DNA of 64,000 nucleotides from Gelidibacter mesophilus DSM 14095 (lineage in GTDB: Bacteria; Bacteroidota; Bacteroidia; Flavobacteriales; Flavobacteriaceae). The stretch lies in contig NZ_AUHD01000009.1 in assembly GCF_000423005.1 (NCBI RefSeq), forward strand, positions 62,001-126,000, written 5' to 3'. The notes beneath the pieces are model-generated. The model did no database searches. It was not told where the DNA came from and saw only the letters and a program-made list of their open reading frames with translations. The first letter of the stretch is position 1. Each line of letters begins with the position of its first letter. Position numbers and translations under genes: made by a program. Shown in pieces: positions 54,539-64,000 of the stretch.

Positions 54539-55438
54539 ATGGAAAAAGCACTGCAGAATAAATGGGTTTTATTAATCACCCTAGCCATAACCTGGGGAAG
54601 CGTTTTTATATTGATCAAAAAATCATTGCTGGTTTTTGATCCCTACGAAATTGGTGCGGTGCGTATGGTCATTTCAGGAATTGTTTTGGTGAAATTTGCC
54701 TTGCCAGCATTGCGAAAGATGTCAAAAAGCACCTTGCTCTGGGTGGCTGTTGCCGGATTTTTCGGGAATTTTTTTCCCACCTTTTTGTTTCCAATGGCCC
54801 AAACCCATGTGAGCAGCGCCATGGCGGGAATTTTAAATGTTTTGGTACCTATCTTTGTCTTGCTGTTTGGGTTTTTGTTCTTTGGGATCAAAAGTAGGAC
54901 CATTCAAGTGGTTGGTGCCGTGTTTGGGTTTTTGGGCGCTGCCATGTTAGTTTATTTTTCGGGAACCACTAATGAAGGCACCCAATTTTGGTATGCCTTA
55001 CTCATTGTTTTGGCTACCGCTTGCTTTGGACTTTCCGCCTTAATCGTTAAATATAAATTGGACCATGTTCCCTCACTTCAATTATCCAGCAGCGCCATCA
55101 CGCTGTGGATGGTCCCTTCTTTTATCGCCTTATTGTTTACAAACTTTTTTAAGGGTTTTGAATCCAATTCAGAAACCTGGGAGGCCATGGGCTATTTGAT
55201 AATATTGGCCATTTGGAGTACTGCCATCTGTGGCGTTTTGTATTATAAACTTATTCAGAGGGCGTCTCCCATTTTTGCCAGCACAGTGACCTACCTGTCG
55301 CCTGCGGTTGCTGTGTTCTGGGGACTGGTGGATGGTGAAAAATTCACGATCTGGTATCTTGTAGGAGGCGTGCTGATTTTAATTAGTATCTATTTAATTA
55401 GGGAGCAAAATAAAAAACCGCAACCTTTGCCCAATTAA
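54539..55438 (+). CDS. EamA (DMT) family transporter, first tandem copy
   Basis: 299 residues, ten predicted transmembrane helices in two EamA domains. Both repeat the start motif (ITLAITWGSVFILIKKSLLVFDPYEIGAVRM) and the end (YYKLIQRASPIFASTVTYLSPAVAVFWGLVDGE). It exports an unknown metabolite. The next gene is a close paralogue, so this is a tandem duplication. It lies directly behind the inverted repeat 54461-54508. Confidence 0.86.
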   Translation: MEKALQNKWVLLITLAITWGSVFILIKKSLLVFDPYEIGAVRMVISGIVLVKFALPALRKMSKSTLLWVAVAGFFGNFFPTFLFPMAQTHVSSAMAGILNVLVPIFVLLFGFLFFGIKSRTIQVVGAVFGFLGAAMLVYFSGTTNEGTQFWYALLIVLATACFGLSALIVKYKLDHVPSLQLSSSAITLWMVPSFIALLFTNFFKGFESNSETWEAMGYLIILAIWSTAICGVLYYKLIQRASPIFASTVTYLSPAVAVFWGLVDGEKFTIWYLVGGVLILISIYLIREQNKKPQPLPN

Positions 55439-55478
55439 GCAAAAATTTAGAATGAGATTGCTTTAATTTGTAGATAAA

Positions 55479-56381
55479 ATGTTCCAATTATTTAAAAACA
55501 AATGGTTTCTCCTTGCGATTATCGCGTTGACTTGGGGAAGCTCCTTTATATTAGTTAAGAAATCTTTGGTCGCATTCTCGCCCTATGAGATTGGTGCCAT
55601 TCGTGTTGCAGTCTCTGGATTGATTTTGGCAGGAATTGGCATTCCTGCTATTATTAAAATGCCGGGTAAAACTTTATTTTGGGTAGTTGTTGCCGGATTT
55701 TTTGGAAACTTTCTACCGATGTTCCTATTTCCTATTGCACAACAGGAAGTGAGCAGCTCTTTAGCGGGCATATTAGATTCATTGGTGCCTATGTTTGTAT
55801 TGGCCTTTGGATTTATGTTTTTCGGAATTAAAAGCAGGTGGTCTCAAGTTGTTGGCGCCATTATTGGATTTATTGGAGCAGCAAGCCTTATTTATTTTTC
55901 CGAAGCCAATACTGAAGGTTCCCAATTTTGGTATGCCATGTTGGTCGTGTTGGCCGGAGCGTCTTACGGGATTAATGCGTTGTTGATCAAAGAGAAAATT
56001 CCCAACCTGTCATCCCTAAAGCTTACCGCTGCAGTGTTTACATTTTGGGCCATTCCTTCTGTGGTCATCTTGTATTTTACGGGGTTGTTCCAAAATTTTG
56101 AGATGACGCCGGAAAGAACTGAAGCCATCGGGTATCTTGGTTTTCTGACAATTTTCGGTACCGCTATTGCAATGTCCCTGTATTATAAACTCATTCAAAA
56201 CACTTCCTCTATTTTTGCAAGTTCTGTAAGCTATTTATTGCCTATCGTTGCCGTAATTTGGGGTATTTTGGATGGTGAGACATTCACCTTTTGGTATGTT
56301 ATTGGAGGCGTATTGATTTTAATAGGTATCTATTTAATTCGCGAGAAGAAGAAAAATCCGCAACTGGTGCCACGCAACTAG
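55479..56381 (+). CDS. EamA (DMT) family transporter, second tandem copy
   Basis: 300 residues, ten predicted transmembrane helices. Aligning by eye with the previous gene shows matching blocks throughout: WGSSFILVKKSLVAFSPYEIGAIRVAVSG, WVVVAGFFGNFLPMFLFPIAQ and YYKLIQNTSSIFASSVSYLLPIVAVIWGILDGE. Forty bases separate the two genes. Its base composition is closer to the ordinary window than that of the first copy, which suggests that the copies diverged or arrived at different times. The substrate is unknown. Confidence 0.86.
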   Translation: MFQLFKNKWFLLAIIALTWGSSFILVKKSLVAFSPYEIGAIRVAVSGLILAGIGIPAIIKMPGKTLFWVVVAGFFGNFLPMFLFPIAQQEVSSSLAGILDSLVPMFVLAFGFMFFGIKSRWSQVVGAIIGFIGAASLIYFSEANTEGSQFWYAMLVVLAGASYGINALLIKEKIPNLSSLKLTAAVFTFWAIPSVVILYFTGLFQNFEMTPERTEAIGYLGFLTIFGTAIAMSLYYKLIQNTSSIFASSVSYLLPIVAVIWGILDGETFTFWYVIGGVLILIGIYLIREKKKNPQLVPRN

Positions 56382-56519
56382 ACGTTTATGAAGGGGTTGG
56401 TTATTGTATAATCCATTTGTGAATTTAGCACAAGCGAAAACTTGTCTTATTCTTAAGGTTTTTTTATGCCTGAATATTTGTAAATGCTTTCAAAATTCAT
56501 TATATTCTTCACTTCGGAA

Positions 56520-56575
56520 AAATAACGCCAAAACTTCGGTTTTGCTCCATCATTTAACGGAGGTTCGCGTTATTT
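56520..56575 (+). ncRNA. Candidate structured RNA with perfect three-way junction
   Basis: A 9-bp outer stem (AAATAACGC at 56520-56528 with GCGTTATTT at 56567-56575) encloses two hairpins: CAAAAC-TTCG-GTTTTG (56529-56544), closed by the stable UUCG-type tetraloop, and CTCC...GGAG (56545-56562) with a 10-base loop. The strand 56563-56566 joins them. A -7-like box (AATATTTG) lies about 40 bases upstream. It could be an RNA gene, a leader, or a dispersed repeat. Confidence 0.45.
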
Positions 56576-56627
56576 CTTTTGCGGCAATATCGCAGTTTTT
56601 CCATTCCATAGAATTATTAATTGTTTG

Positions 56628-56656
56628 AAAAAGCACCGATGAATTTCGATGTTTTT
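56628..56656 (+). terminator. Candidate terminator behind the structured element
   Basis: Five A, then an imperfect 6-bp stem with one C-A mismatch around TGAATT, then five T. It ends 26 bases before the tmm start and could end a transcript from the structured element. Confidence 0.35.
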
Positions 56657-56676
56657 ACAAATATAAAACCGTATGA

Positions 56677-58092
<1,416 letters not shown>

Positions 58093-58175
58093 GCACTTTG
58101 ATTATTTTGAGCTAGAAATATGTCAAAACCTTGGGTTGAATACCTTGCGTGCTCTTCCTGAAAATGTTAATTTAG

Positions 58176-58223
58176 ACCTCACAGATGCCAAACCGAACGC
58201 TTCGGATCTGTGAGGTTTTTTTT
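58176..58223 (+). terminator. Terminator after tmm
   Basis: An 11-bp outer stem (58176-58186 with 58206-58216) and an inner CCGAA-CGC-TTCGG hairpin with a 6-base left bulge, followed by eight T. It lies 83 bases after the tmm stop. Confidence 0.85.
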
Positions 58224-58319
58224 GGTTTTGAATGAAATTATGATGAAGAAATATATTACTTTAACTTTTGATCTCAATCAGAGTTGTTTGTGTAATTGGT
58301 ATAAATAGGGTTTCAAAAT

Positions 58320-59771
58320 ATGAATTGGATTTTACTCGCAGAAATAGCATATGCACTTTTGGTGATCATTGTCATTTTAAGAGTGTTGCTTGATACTCGA
58401 AGTAGTACAAAGGCTTTGGCATATATTCTATTTATAATTTTTGTTCCGTTCATTGGAATGATCTTTTATTTTACGGTGGGTATCAATTACCGAAAGCGAA
58501 AGCTCTATTCGAAAAAAATCGTTGAGGATGAGCCTTTTCGAAAAAGTATTAAAAGCAAGTTACATGCATATTCTGAATCTATTAGTCATTCGGGCTTATT
58601 GGCTTCAGAGTACCAAAACTTGTCAGAGTTTATCCTTCGTTCCGGCAGTAGTCCCCTAACAGCTAATAACAGAGTCAAATTACTTATCAACGGCGAAGAA
58701 AAATTTCCGGAACTATTAGCTGCATTAGAAAACGCCAAATCCCATATTCATATTGAATATTATATTTATGAAGATGATGTTACAGGAAATTCTGTGGCTG
58801 ACGTTCTCATTAGGAAAGCACAAGAAGGTGTTGAGGTTCGTTTTATGTATGATGATTTTGGTAGTCGGCTTGGAAGGGCATTCATCAAAAAATTGGAAGA
58901 CGCAGGGGTTCAAACCATTCCATTTTACAAGATCATCTGGTATGCTTTTGCCAACCGGCTCAATTATAGGAATCACCGGAAAATAATTATCATTGACGGC
59001 ACAACCAGTTTTATTGGTGGTATCAATATGAGTGATCGCTACCGTAATGATTTTCAAAAAGAAAACCACTTGTTTTGGCGAGATACCCACCTGATGATAG
59101 AAGGGGTGGCAACATCCTATTTACAATATTTATTTTTATGCGATTGGAATTTTTGCAGTCCACACCGTTTAGATTACGACAAAGTTTATTTTCCTGACCA
59201 ATCAAATCACGAGGTTTTAGAAGATGAAGTTGTTCAGATAGCAGCGTCCGGTCCAGACAGTCCACAGCCGCTTATTTTTTATTCTTTATTGGAAGCAATT
59301 GCTTCTGCAAAGAAATGTATTTATATCACCAGCCCTTATTTTATTCCAGGTGAAAGTTTAATGGATGTATTGATTATAGCCGTTCAGAGTGGCTTGGACG
59401 TCAAAATTTTAATCCCGGGCATCTCAGACTCCAAAATGGTCAATGCTGCGGCAGGTGCTTATTATACAGAATTAATACAGTATGGTGCCAAAATCTATAA
59501 ATATAACAAAGGCTTTGTTCATGCCAAGACTATGGTTATTGACGATAATTTAGCCATAGTTGGGTCGGCAAATATGGATTACAGAAGTTTTGATCTCAAC
59601 TTTGAGGTCAATGCAATGGTCTACAGTAAAACAATTGCAAGACAACTTACCGAAGTATTTGAAGAGGATTTAGCGGCGTCTGAACTCATCGATGCAGAAC
59701 AATGGTTAAGTCGTCCAAAATACATGAAATTGTGGGAAAAAATGGTGCGCTTGTTATCCCCATTTCTCTAA
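58320..59771 (+). CDS. cls: Cardiolipin synthase
   Basis: 483 residues. Two N-terminal membrane helices (about 3-22 and 35-58) are followed by two phospholipase D domains with HKD motifs at H219-x-K221-x4-D226 and H401-x-K403-x4-D408, each with the following G/S-N-M-D-Y/R. This is the Cls architecture, joining two phosphatidylglycerols to cardiolipin in the inner membrane. All catalytic residues are present. It is transcribed alone; the operator-controlled barrel gene follows. Confidence 0.92.
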   Translation: MNWILLAEIAYALLVIIVILRVLLDTRSSTKALAYILFIIFVPFIGMIFYFTVGINYRKRKLYSKKIVEDEPFRKSIKSKLHAYSESISHSGLLASEYQNLSEFILRSGSSPLTANNRVKLLINGEEKFPELLAALENAKSHIHIEYYIYEDDVTGNSVADVLIRKAQEGVEVRFMYDDFGSRLGRAFIKKLEDAGVQTIPFYKIIWYAFANRLNYRNHRKIIIIDGTTSFIGGINMSDRYRNDFQKENHLFWRDTHLMIEGVATSYLQYLFLCDWNFCSPHRLDYDKVYFPDQSNHEVLEDEVVQIAASGPDSPQPLIFYSLLEAIASAKKCIYITSPYFIPGESLMDVLIIAVQSGLDVKILIPGISDSKMVNAAAGAYYTELIQYGAKIYKYNKGFVHAKTMVIDDNLAIVGSANMDYRSFDLNFEVNAMVYSKTIARQLTEVFEEDLAASELIDAEQWLSRPKYMKLWEKMVRLLSPFL

Positions 59772-59799
59772 ATACTTCTTTATTAAAGATTTAACACAA

Positions 59800-59846
59800 C
59801 TTTAATTTTATATAGTTCGTAACCACACGAACCTTTTGTATATTTG
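59800..59846 (+). promoter_or_regulatory. Third copy of the operator, before the barrel gene at 59946
   Basis: GTTC at 59815-59818 and GAAC at 59829-59832 with the same 10-base spacer. CTTTAAT (59800-59806) and the -7 box TATATTTG (59839-59846) stand at exactly the same distances as in the promoter at 41353. Outer half-site bases are degenerate (TAGTTC/GAACCT). Confidence 0.7.
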
Positions 59847-59945
59847 AGGTTATCAGTTTTAACAATGTTAGGCTATCATTCCACTAAAGCAACAAGGTCT
59901 GTAAGGACTTTATGGATGATATCTCAACTCTAAAAATCGAACACT

Positions 59946-60662
59946 ATGATGAAAACAAATTACTCTTTTTCAGCCACTGCTGAAACTAAAACGGAACTTC
60001 TAGAAAAACCAAGATCTCTTGGTAAAAACTTGAACAACGCTCTATTATTAACAATAATAATGATATTGGGTGCAGTGGGGATGTCTCAAGCGCAATTGGC
60101 GGAAGGAGATTATATGATTGGAACAGACTTGGGTAGCGGCATCACCAGCACCGCAAGTAACGGTTTGTTTGGTTTTAACTTCGGTTTAAATGAAGGGGCA
60201 GGCTATAATGTTGGGCTCGCTCCAAAGGTAGGCTATTTTGTAGCCGACAATTTCATGATTGGTGCAATTGTAAATCTTGGATTTACAAAATCAGCCAAAT
60301 CTGAAGGAGCTTCTGAATCGACACTTTATGGTATCCAAGCCTTGTCAAGATACTATCTTGCTCCGGGAGAAAAGGGGGTAGATAACCTTCTTAGAAACGG
60401 ACGATTTTTCATGGAAGCCAATGCAGGTTTTGCTGGGGTAAATGTTAAAGAAGGACCTACAACCAATGGTTTTGCTTTTGGATTTGGACCTGGTTACTCT
60501 TATTTCATTACGGATAATGTAGGTTTGGAAACCTCATTAAAGTATAACGGACTTGTTGGTGGAGGAAATACTACCTATCAGCATAGTTTAGGTCTTAATG
60601 TCGGATTGCAAATTCATTTGCCATCTTCCCAGGCTAAAAGAGCGGTGAACGACAACCAATAA
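59946..60662 (+). CDS. Outer-membrane beta-barrel protein of the operator regulon
   Basis: 238 residues. After a long polar N-region of about 30 residues comes a hydrophobic signal core (NNALLLTIIMILGAVGMSQAQ), then a Gly-rich barrel with alternating aromatic strands. Examples are YMIGTDLGSGITS, FGFNFGLNEGAGYNVGLAPKVGYFVADNFMIGA and a C-terminal SLGLNVGLQIHLP. The barrel pattern fits eight to ten strands; OmpW-like is possible. The promoter carries the third operator, so the GbsR-like regulator 18 kb away is the probable controller. Leader about 90 bases. A terminator follows. Confidence 0.75.
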   Translation: MMKTNYSFSATAETKTELLEKPRSLGKNLNNALLLTIIMILGAVGMSQAQLAEGDYMIGTDLGSGITSTASNGLFGFNFGLNEGAGYNVGLAPKVGYFVADNFMIGAIVNLGFTKSAKSEGASESTLYGIQALSRYYLAPGEKGVDNLLRNGRFFMEANAGFAGVNVKEGPTTNGFAFGFGPGYSYFITDNVGLETSLKYNGLVGGGNTTYQHSLGLNVGLQIHLPSSQAKRAVNDNQ

Positions 60663-60680
60663 TATTTGATCAAAAATCAG

Positions 60681-60712
60681 GAGGGTTTCATTAGAAATCC
60701 TCTTTTTTTTTA
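60681..60712 (+). terminator. Terminator after the barrel gene
   Basis: A 9-bp stem with one G-U pair (60681-60689 with 60694-60702) around ATTA, followed by ten T. It lies 18 bases after the stop. Confidence 0.82.
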
Positions 60713-60902
60713 ATGATTATAGGGTTTATTTCAATGGCATCACCGGTCATCACTTATTATAGATTATAGGTATGACTTGGGCTAACACAAATCGCAATTG
60801 CGATAAAAAAGGAGCTCTCTATTTCTTATTTTTATTTGAATCAGAACTGATGCCTTTAGGTCAATAAAGAAAATCTTTAAATATAAGTAATCAAATTTAC
60901 AC

Positions 60903-61649
60903 ATGAAAAATTTAAAAGATCAAGTGATTATAGTTACGGGTGGAGCAGCCGGAATTTGAGGCGCAATCACCACTGTTTTGACAGAAAGAGGAGCGTCCGT
61001 TGTGGCTATAGATCTCAATGAAGACGCCGGCAAGGACAAAGAACTATCAAACCCTGAACAGATTGTATTCATGAATGGTGATATTTCGAAAGAAGCCGTA
61101 GCCAACGACGCTGTAAAAATGGCGATTTCAAAATTTGGAAAGTTAACAGGGTTGGTTAATAATGCACACGCATCAAAACAAAAGCCTTTCATGGAACAGA
61201 CTGAGGAGGATTGGGCTCTTTCTATGAATACCGGATTATATGGCACTTTAAATTTTATGAAAGCGGCCTATCCTGAGCTTAAAAAAACAAAAGGAGCCGT
61301 CGTGAATTTCGGATCTGGGGCCGCATTGCTTGGTCAGAAAAATCAAGTGAGTTATGCTGCAGCCAAGGAAGCCATCCGCGGATTGTCTCGGGTAGCCGCT
61401 AATGAATGGGCTGAAGATGGAATACGGGTAAACATCGTATGTCCGCTCGCATTTACTGAAGGTGTAGCCCAATGGAAAGAATCCCACCGTGACCAATATG
61501 ACGAAGTGGCTGGTAAGAACCCGATGCAGAGATTTGGAGATCCGCAGAAAGATATTGCGCCTATTATAGCATTTCTTTTAAGTGACGATAGTCAGTACAT
61601 GACTGGTCAGACACTTATGGCGGATGGTGGAGATATTAAATTGAGATAA
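60903..61649 (+). pseudogene. SDR family oxidoreductase interrupted by UGA in the cofactor loop
   Basis: From the ATG at 60903 the frame reads MKNLKDQVIIVTGGAAGI and then TGA at 60957-60959, where the TGGxxxGIG motif requires Gly (GGA; one G-to-T change). After the stop the frame stays open with all later SDR features: NNAHASKQ, FGSGAALLG, the catalytic Y151-x3-K155 and MTGQTLMADGG. A TTG at 60978 could start a protein without the cofactor loop, which would not be active. Only one base is wrong, so the lesion is recent or a sequence error. Function otherwise: NAD(P)-dependent dehydrogenase. Confidence 0.85.
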
Positions 61650-61746
61650 TACATCATAGGCAAGCACATGTTTTCTCATGCGCTGGTCCGTTAGAAATTG
61701 TCAATTATTTGGCACTCTTCATTTAAGTATTAAAAGCACATAACAC

Positions 61747-63057
61747 ATGCAAGAAAAACATATTGTCATTATTGGTGGAGGATTTGCAGGCGTGAATTTA
61801 GCAAAACAATTAGGAAATAAGGAAGGGCTGAAAGTGACTTTGGTCGATAGAAATAATTATAATTTCTTTCCACCTTTATTGTACCAGGTTGCTACAGGAA
61901 TGTTGGATATTTCGAGTATCTCTTTTCCGTTTCGCACCTTATTTATTAATTCTAAGAATTTGGCATTTAGGATTGGAGAATTGCAAGAGATTGTTCCCAA
62001 CCAAAAAAAAGTCATCTTATCCACCGGAGACCTTCATTATGATGCTTTGGTGCTTGCCACAGGCACAAAGAGTAATTATTTTGGTATGGAGAATATTGAG
62101 AAAAATTCTTTACCAATGAAAACGGTCAATGACGCTATTAAATTGAGAAATTATCTCATTATGGAAGGTGAGAAATACACCTATTGTACCAATGTTGACG
62201 AGAAACGCAAAATGCGGAATATAGTCATTTCTGGTGCAGGACCTTCAGGCGTTGAGATTGCCGGAATGATTGCCGAAATGCGCAATCGTAAATTGAGGGA
62301 TATTTATCCTGAATTGGTCGATGAAAGTTTAAATATATATCTTGTTGACGGCGCACCAACGGTATTGCCGCCAATGCGTGAAAAATCTCAGAAATACACC
62401 TTAAAGACGCTCAAAAAGATGGGTATCAACGTGAAGTTAAATAAGATGGTGTCTGATTTTAAGGACGATAAAGTTTTTTTTAAGGATGGAGAAACCATTG
62501 AAACTAAAACTTTGATTTGGACGGCTGGGGTGACGGCTATGAAATTTAAGGGAATCCCAGAAGCTTGCTATGAAAAAGGAAATCGGTTAATTGTGGATGC
62601 ATTTAATAAAGTTGAACAAATGGATCATATCTATGCGATTGGTGATACCTGCATTCAAACTACAGACTCCAATTTTCCGGAAGGTCATCCGCAACTAGGC
62701 GCGGTGGCGCAACAGCAAGGAAAACATTTGGCGAAAAATTTTGTGGCGATGGTAAAGAATGAAGAAATGACACCTTTTGAATATAGAGATAAGGGTGCAA
62801 TGGCAATCATTGGCGACCAAAAAGCAGTTGCGGATATGACTTTTCCAAAAACTACGCTTACGGGTTGGTTGGCTTGGTTTTCTTGGTTGTTTGTGCATTT
62901 GTTTCTGTTGGTAAGCTATAGAAATAGGTTTCGGACATTTTGGAACTGGTTCAATGCCTATCTCGGAAAGGGTCAATCTCAAGGTATAATGATCGGAAAA
63001 ACACCAGAAAATGCGCCTTTGTCGGATGAGATTAAGGACGAAATTACTGAGGTTTAA
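61747..63057 (+). CDS. Type II NADH:quinone dehydrogenase
   Basis: 436 residues. FAD motif GGGFAG at 10-15 and NAD(P)H motif GAGPSG at 163-168, the YQVATGMLDISSI signature of NDH-2 and the IYAIGDTC C-terminal FAD motif. Near 375-395 is the amphipathic/hydrophobic segment LTGWLAWFSWLFVHLFLLV that anchors NDH-2 to the membrane. It oxidises NADH and reduces quinone without pumping protons. Transcribed alone, after the broken SDR. The gene-free 262 bases behind it show no further feature. Confidence 0.88.
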   Translation: MQEKHIVIIGGGFAGVNLAKQLGNKEGLKVTLVDRNNYNFFPPLLYQVATGMLDISSISFPFRTLFINSKNLAFRIGELQEIVPNQKKVILSTGDLHYDALVLATGTKSNYFGMENIEKNSLPMKTVNDAIKLRNYLIMEGEKYTYCTNVDEKRKMRNIVISGAGPSGVEIAGMIAEMRNRKLRDIYPELVDESLNIYLVDGAPTVLPPMREKSQKYTLKTLKKMGINVKLNKMVSDFKDDKVFFKDGETIETKTLIWTAGVTAMKFKGIPEACYEKGNRLIVDAFNKVEQMDHIYAIGDTCIQTTDSNFPEGHPQLGAVAQQQGKHLAKNFVAMVKNEEMTPFEYRDKGAMAIIGDQKAVADMTFPKTTLTGWLAWFSWLFVHLFLLVSYRNRFRTFWNWFNAYLGKGQSQGIMIGKTPENAPLSDEIKDEITEV

Positions 63058-63319
63058 ATGCTCTGAATAACTCATTGCATCCTTATTCGATAATTAACAA
63101 TTATAAAGAGACTTGACATCTGCAATTATATAAAACTAACTACACTATTAAAATTGAGCTCCTTGCTATCTTTTTAAAAGGAAGTGCATGTCAAATTTAA
63201 ATTGAGTTAAAAAATTTTTCAAATGGGCTATAAATAAATTTGAAAAGAATTAAACTAGAGTCAGAATTATAAATGATCAAAAAAATTGATCTCATAACAT
63301 AAATTAAAACTTACAACAC

Positions 63320-63799
63320 ATGAAAACGAATATTGGAATTTCAAAAGAAAACAGAGAGAAAGTAACAGAGATTCTCGCTAAATTATTAGCGGATGAATTT
63401 GTTCTTTACACCAAAACATTAAGAGCACACTGGAATTTGGAAGGTCATGATTTCCATACTAAACATTTATTTTTTGAAGAGCATTACAATAGTATAAAAC
63501 GATTTACGGATAGTGTTGCGGAACGAATTAGAAAAGTAGGGCATTATGCTCCAGGAACTTTAAAAGAGTTTTTAGAACTTACCCATCTTACTGAGAAATA
63601 CTCTGGATCGAACACGAGCCATGATTATTCTGCAGCTTTGTTGGAAGATCATGATGCCATTATCCAATTTATTAGAGAGAATCTTTCTAAAGTGGAAGAC
63701 GATTTAAAAGATGCTGGGTCAGCCGATTTCTTAAACGGATTGATGCAGGAGCATGAAGAAATGGCTTGGATGCTGAGGGCAAGTATTGCCAAAGCTTAA
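63320..63799 (+). CDS. dps: Dps family ferritin-like DNA protection protein
   Basis: 159 residues. The intersubunit ferroxidase ligands are visible: H37 in AHWNLEG, H49 and E53 in TKHLFFEEHY, and D64-x3-E68 in FTDSVAERI. This is the standard Dps arrangement for binding iron with hydrogen peroxide, which protects DNA in starvation or oxidative stress. Basic N-terminal tail is moderate (MKTNIGISKENREK), so DNA binding is possible. Normal length. A strong terminator follows. Confidence 0.92.
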   Translation: MKTNIGISKENREKVTEILAKLLADEFVLYTKTLRAHWNLEGHDFHTKHLFFEEHYNSIKRFTDSVAERIRKVGHYAPGTLKEFLELTHLTEKYSGSNTSHDYSAALLEDHDAIIQFIRENLSKVEDDLKDAGSADFLNGLMQEHEEMAWMLRASIAKA

Positions 63800-63823
63800 C
63801 TTGGTAAGAGTTAAAATTTATTT

Positions 63824-63863
63824 AAGGTCAGATTTTGAAGTTTTTCAAAATCTGACCTTTTTC
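63824..63863 (+). terminator. Terminator after dps
   Basis: A 16-bp perfect stem (63824-63839 with 63844-63859) around GTTT, then a short T run. It lies 25 bases after the stop. Confidence 0.87.
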
Positions 63864-63953
63864 TTTAATACGTATTTAGAGTAGGGCAGGTAGTGCTACT
63901 TTGGAATTTATCATTGGATATTTGGGTTAATTCCAAATGCAATTAAGATAAAA

Positions 63954-64000
63954 ATGGATCTTTTGGGCAAACGACTAAAATATGCCAAGAAGGAAGTGGC
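63954..64000 (+). CDS. Start of an open frame cut by the window end
   Basis: An ATG at 63954 begins a frame reading MDLLGKRLKYAKKEV up to the window edge. Only 15 residues are visible, basic and helix-like, so no family can be named. It may be a new gene. Confidence 0.3.
   Translation, partial: MDLLGKRLKYAKKEV

Overview
This is an AT-rich, gene-dense chromosomal segment of a Bacteroidota bacterium, almost certainly a member of the Flavobacteriaceae. The evidence is: promoters with the Bacteroidota -7 element TAnnTTTG (checked upstream of several genes), almost no Shine-Dalgarno sequences, a bacillithiol gene (bshA), a fused E1 alpha/beta branched-chain-type dehydrogenase, fused GH3/serine-hydrolase and GlcD/GlcF-type proteins, a lone ExbD, and several Cys-anchored lipoproteins. 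No rRNA, tRNA, CRISPR array, transposase or phage gene was found.

Layout. 1-5211: a two-subunit Fe-S (CCG-domain) oxidoreductase, SerB, two bPH2 membrane proteins and a small conserved protein. 5548-11381: a periplasmic GH3/beta-lactamase-fold enzyme, BshA, an AraC regulator and a beta-barrel protein. 11526-19309: an FAD/Fe-S dehydrogenase, an orphan SUMF1-like secreted protein, AroC (its C-terminus rewritten by a REP-like palindrome), a dicarboxylate symporter and a RarD-like transporter. 19543-23264: a tight three-gene unit of N-formylglutamate amidohydrolase-like protein, QEGLA/DUF1704 putative metallopeptidase and ATP-grasp ligase, a candidate peptide-metabolite system. 23625-39406: mainly housekeeping (DCC thioredoxin-like protein, MutS2-like ATPase, Ung, nucleoside phosphorylase, SUI1, a 2OG oxygenase, E1 dehydrogenase, M19 dipeptidase, FMN-dependent glutamate-synthase-like protein, and a membrane protein with an RCK_C domain).

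39603-48214 includes a stress-type cluster: MFS transporter, DsrE protein, GbsR/MarR regulator, PepSY-like protein, double-META lipoprotein, a Balon-like baeRF protein (candidate ribosome hibernation factor), SDR, DUF488, an epimerase, DUF2141 and an HdeD-like protein. The regulator's promoter carries a 24-bp palindrome TTAGTTC-N10-GAACTAA. The same element, at exactly the same spacing to the -7 box, lies before the PepSY-like gene and, 18 kb away, before a beta-barrel gene at 59946. This defines a small regulon.

48405-56381: acetyltransferase, amidohydrolase lipoprotein, then a higher-GC block (50769 to about 54411) of three redox enzymes, flanked by REP-like palindromes and followed by two tandem EamA transporters. 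56382-64000: a structured intergenic element (perfect three-way junction), a probable trimethylamine monooxygenase (Tmm), cardiolipin synthase, the regulon beta-barrel protein, an SDR gene broken by a UGA in its cofactor loop, NDH-2 and Dps.

Three genes carry apparent single-base lesions: ExbD (8-A run), the PepSY-like gene (4-A run) and the SDR (GGA to TGA). They are either real gene decay or assembly errors; I cannot tell which from this sequence alone.
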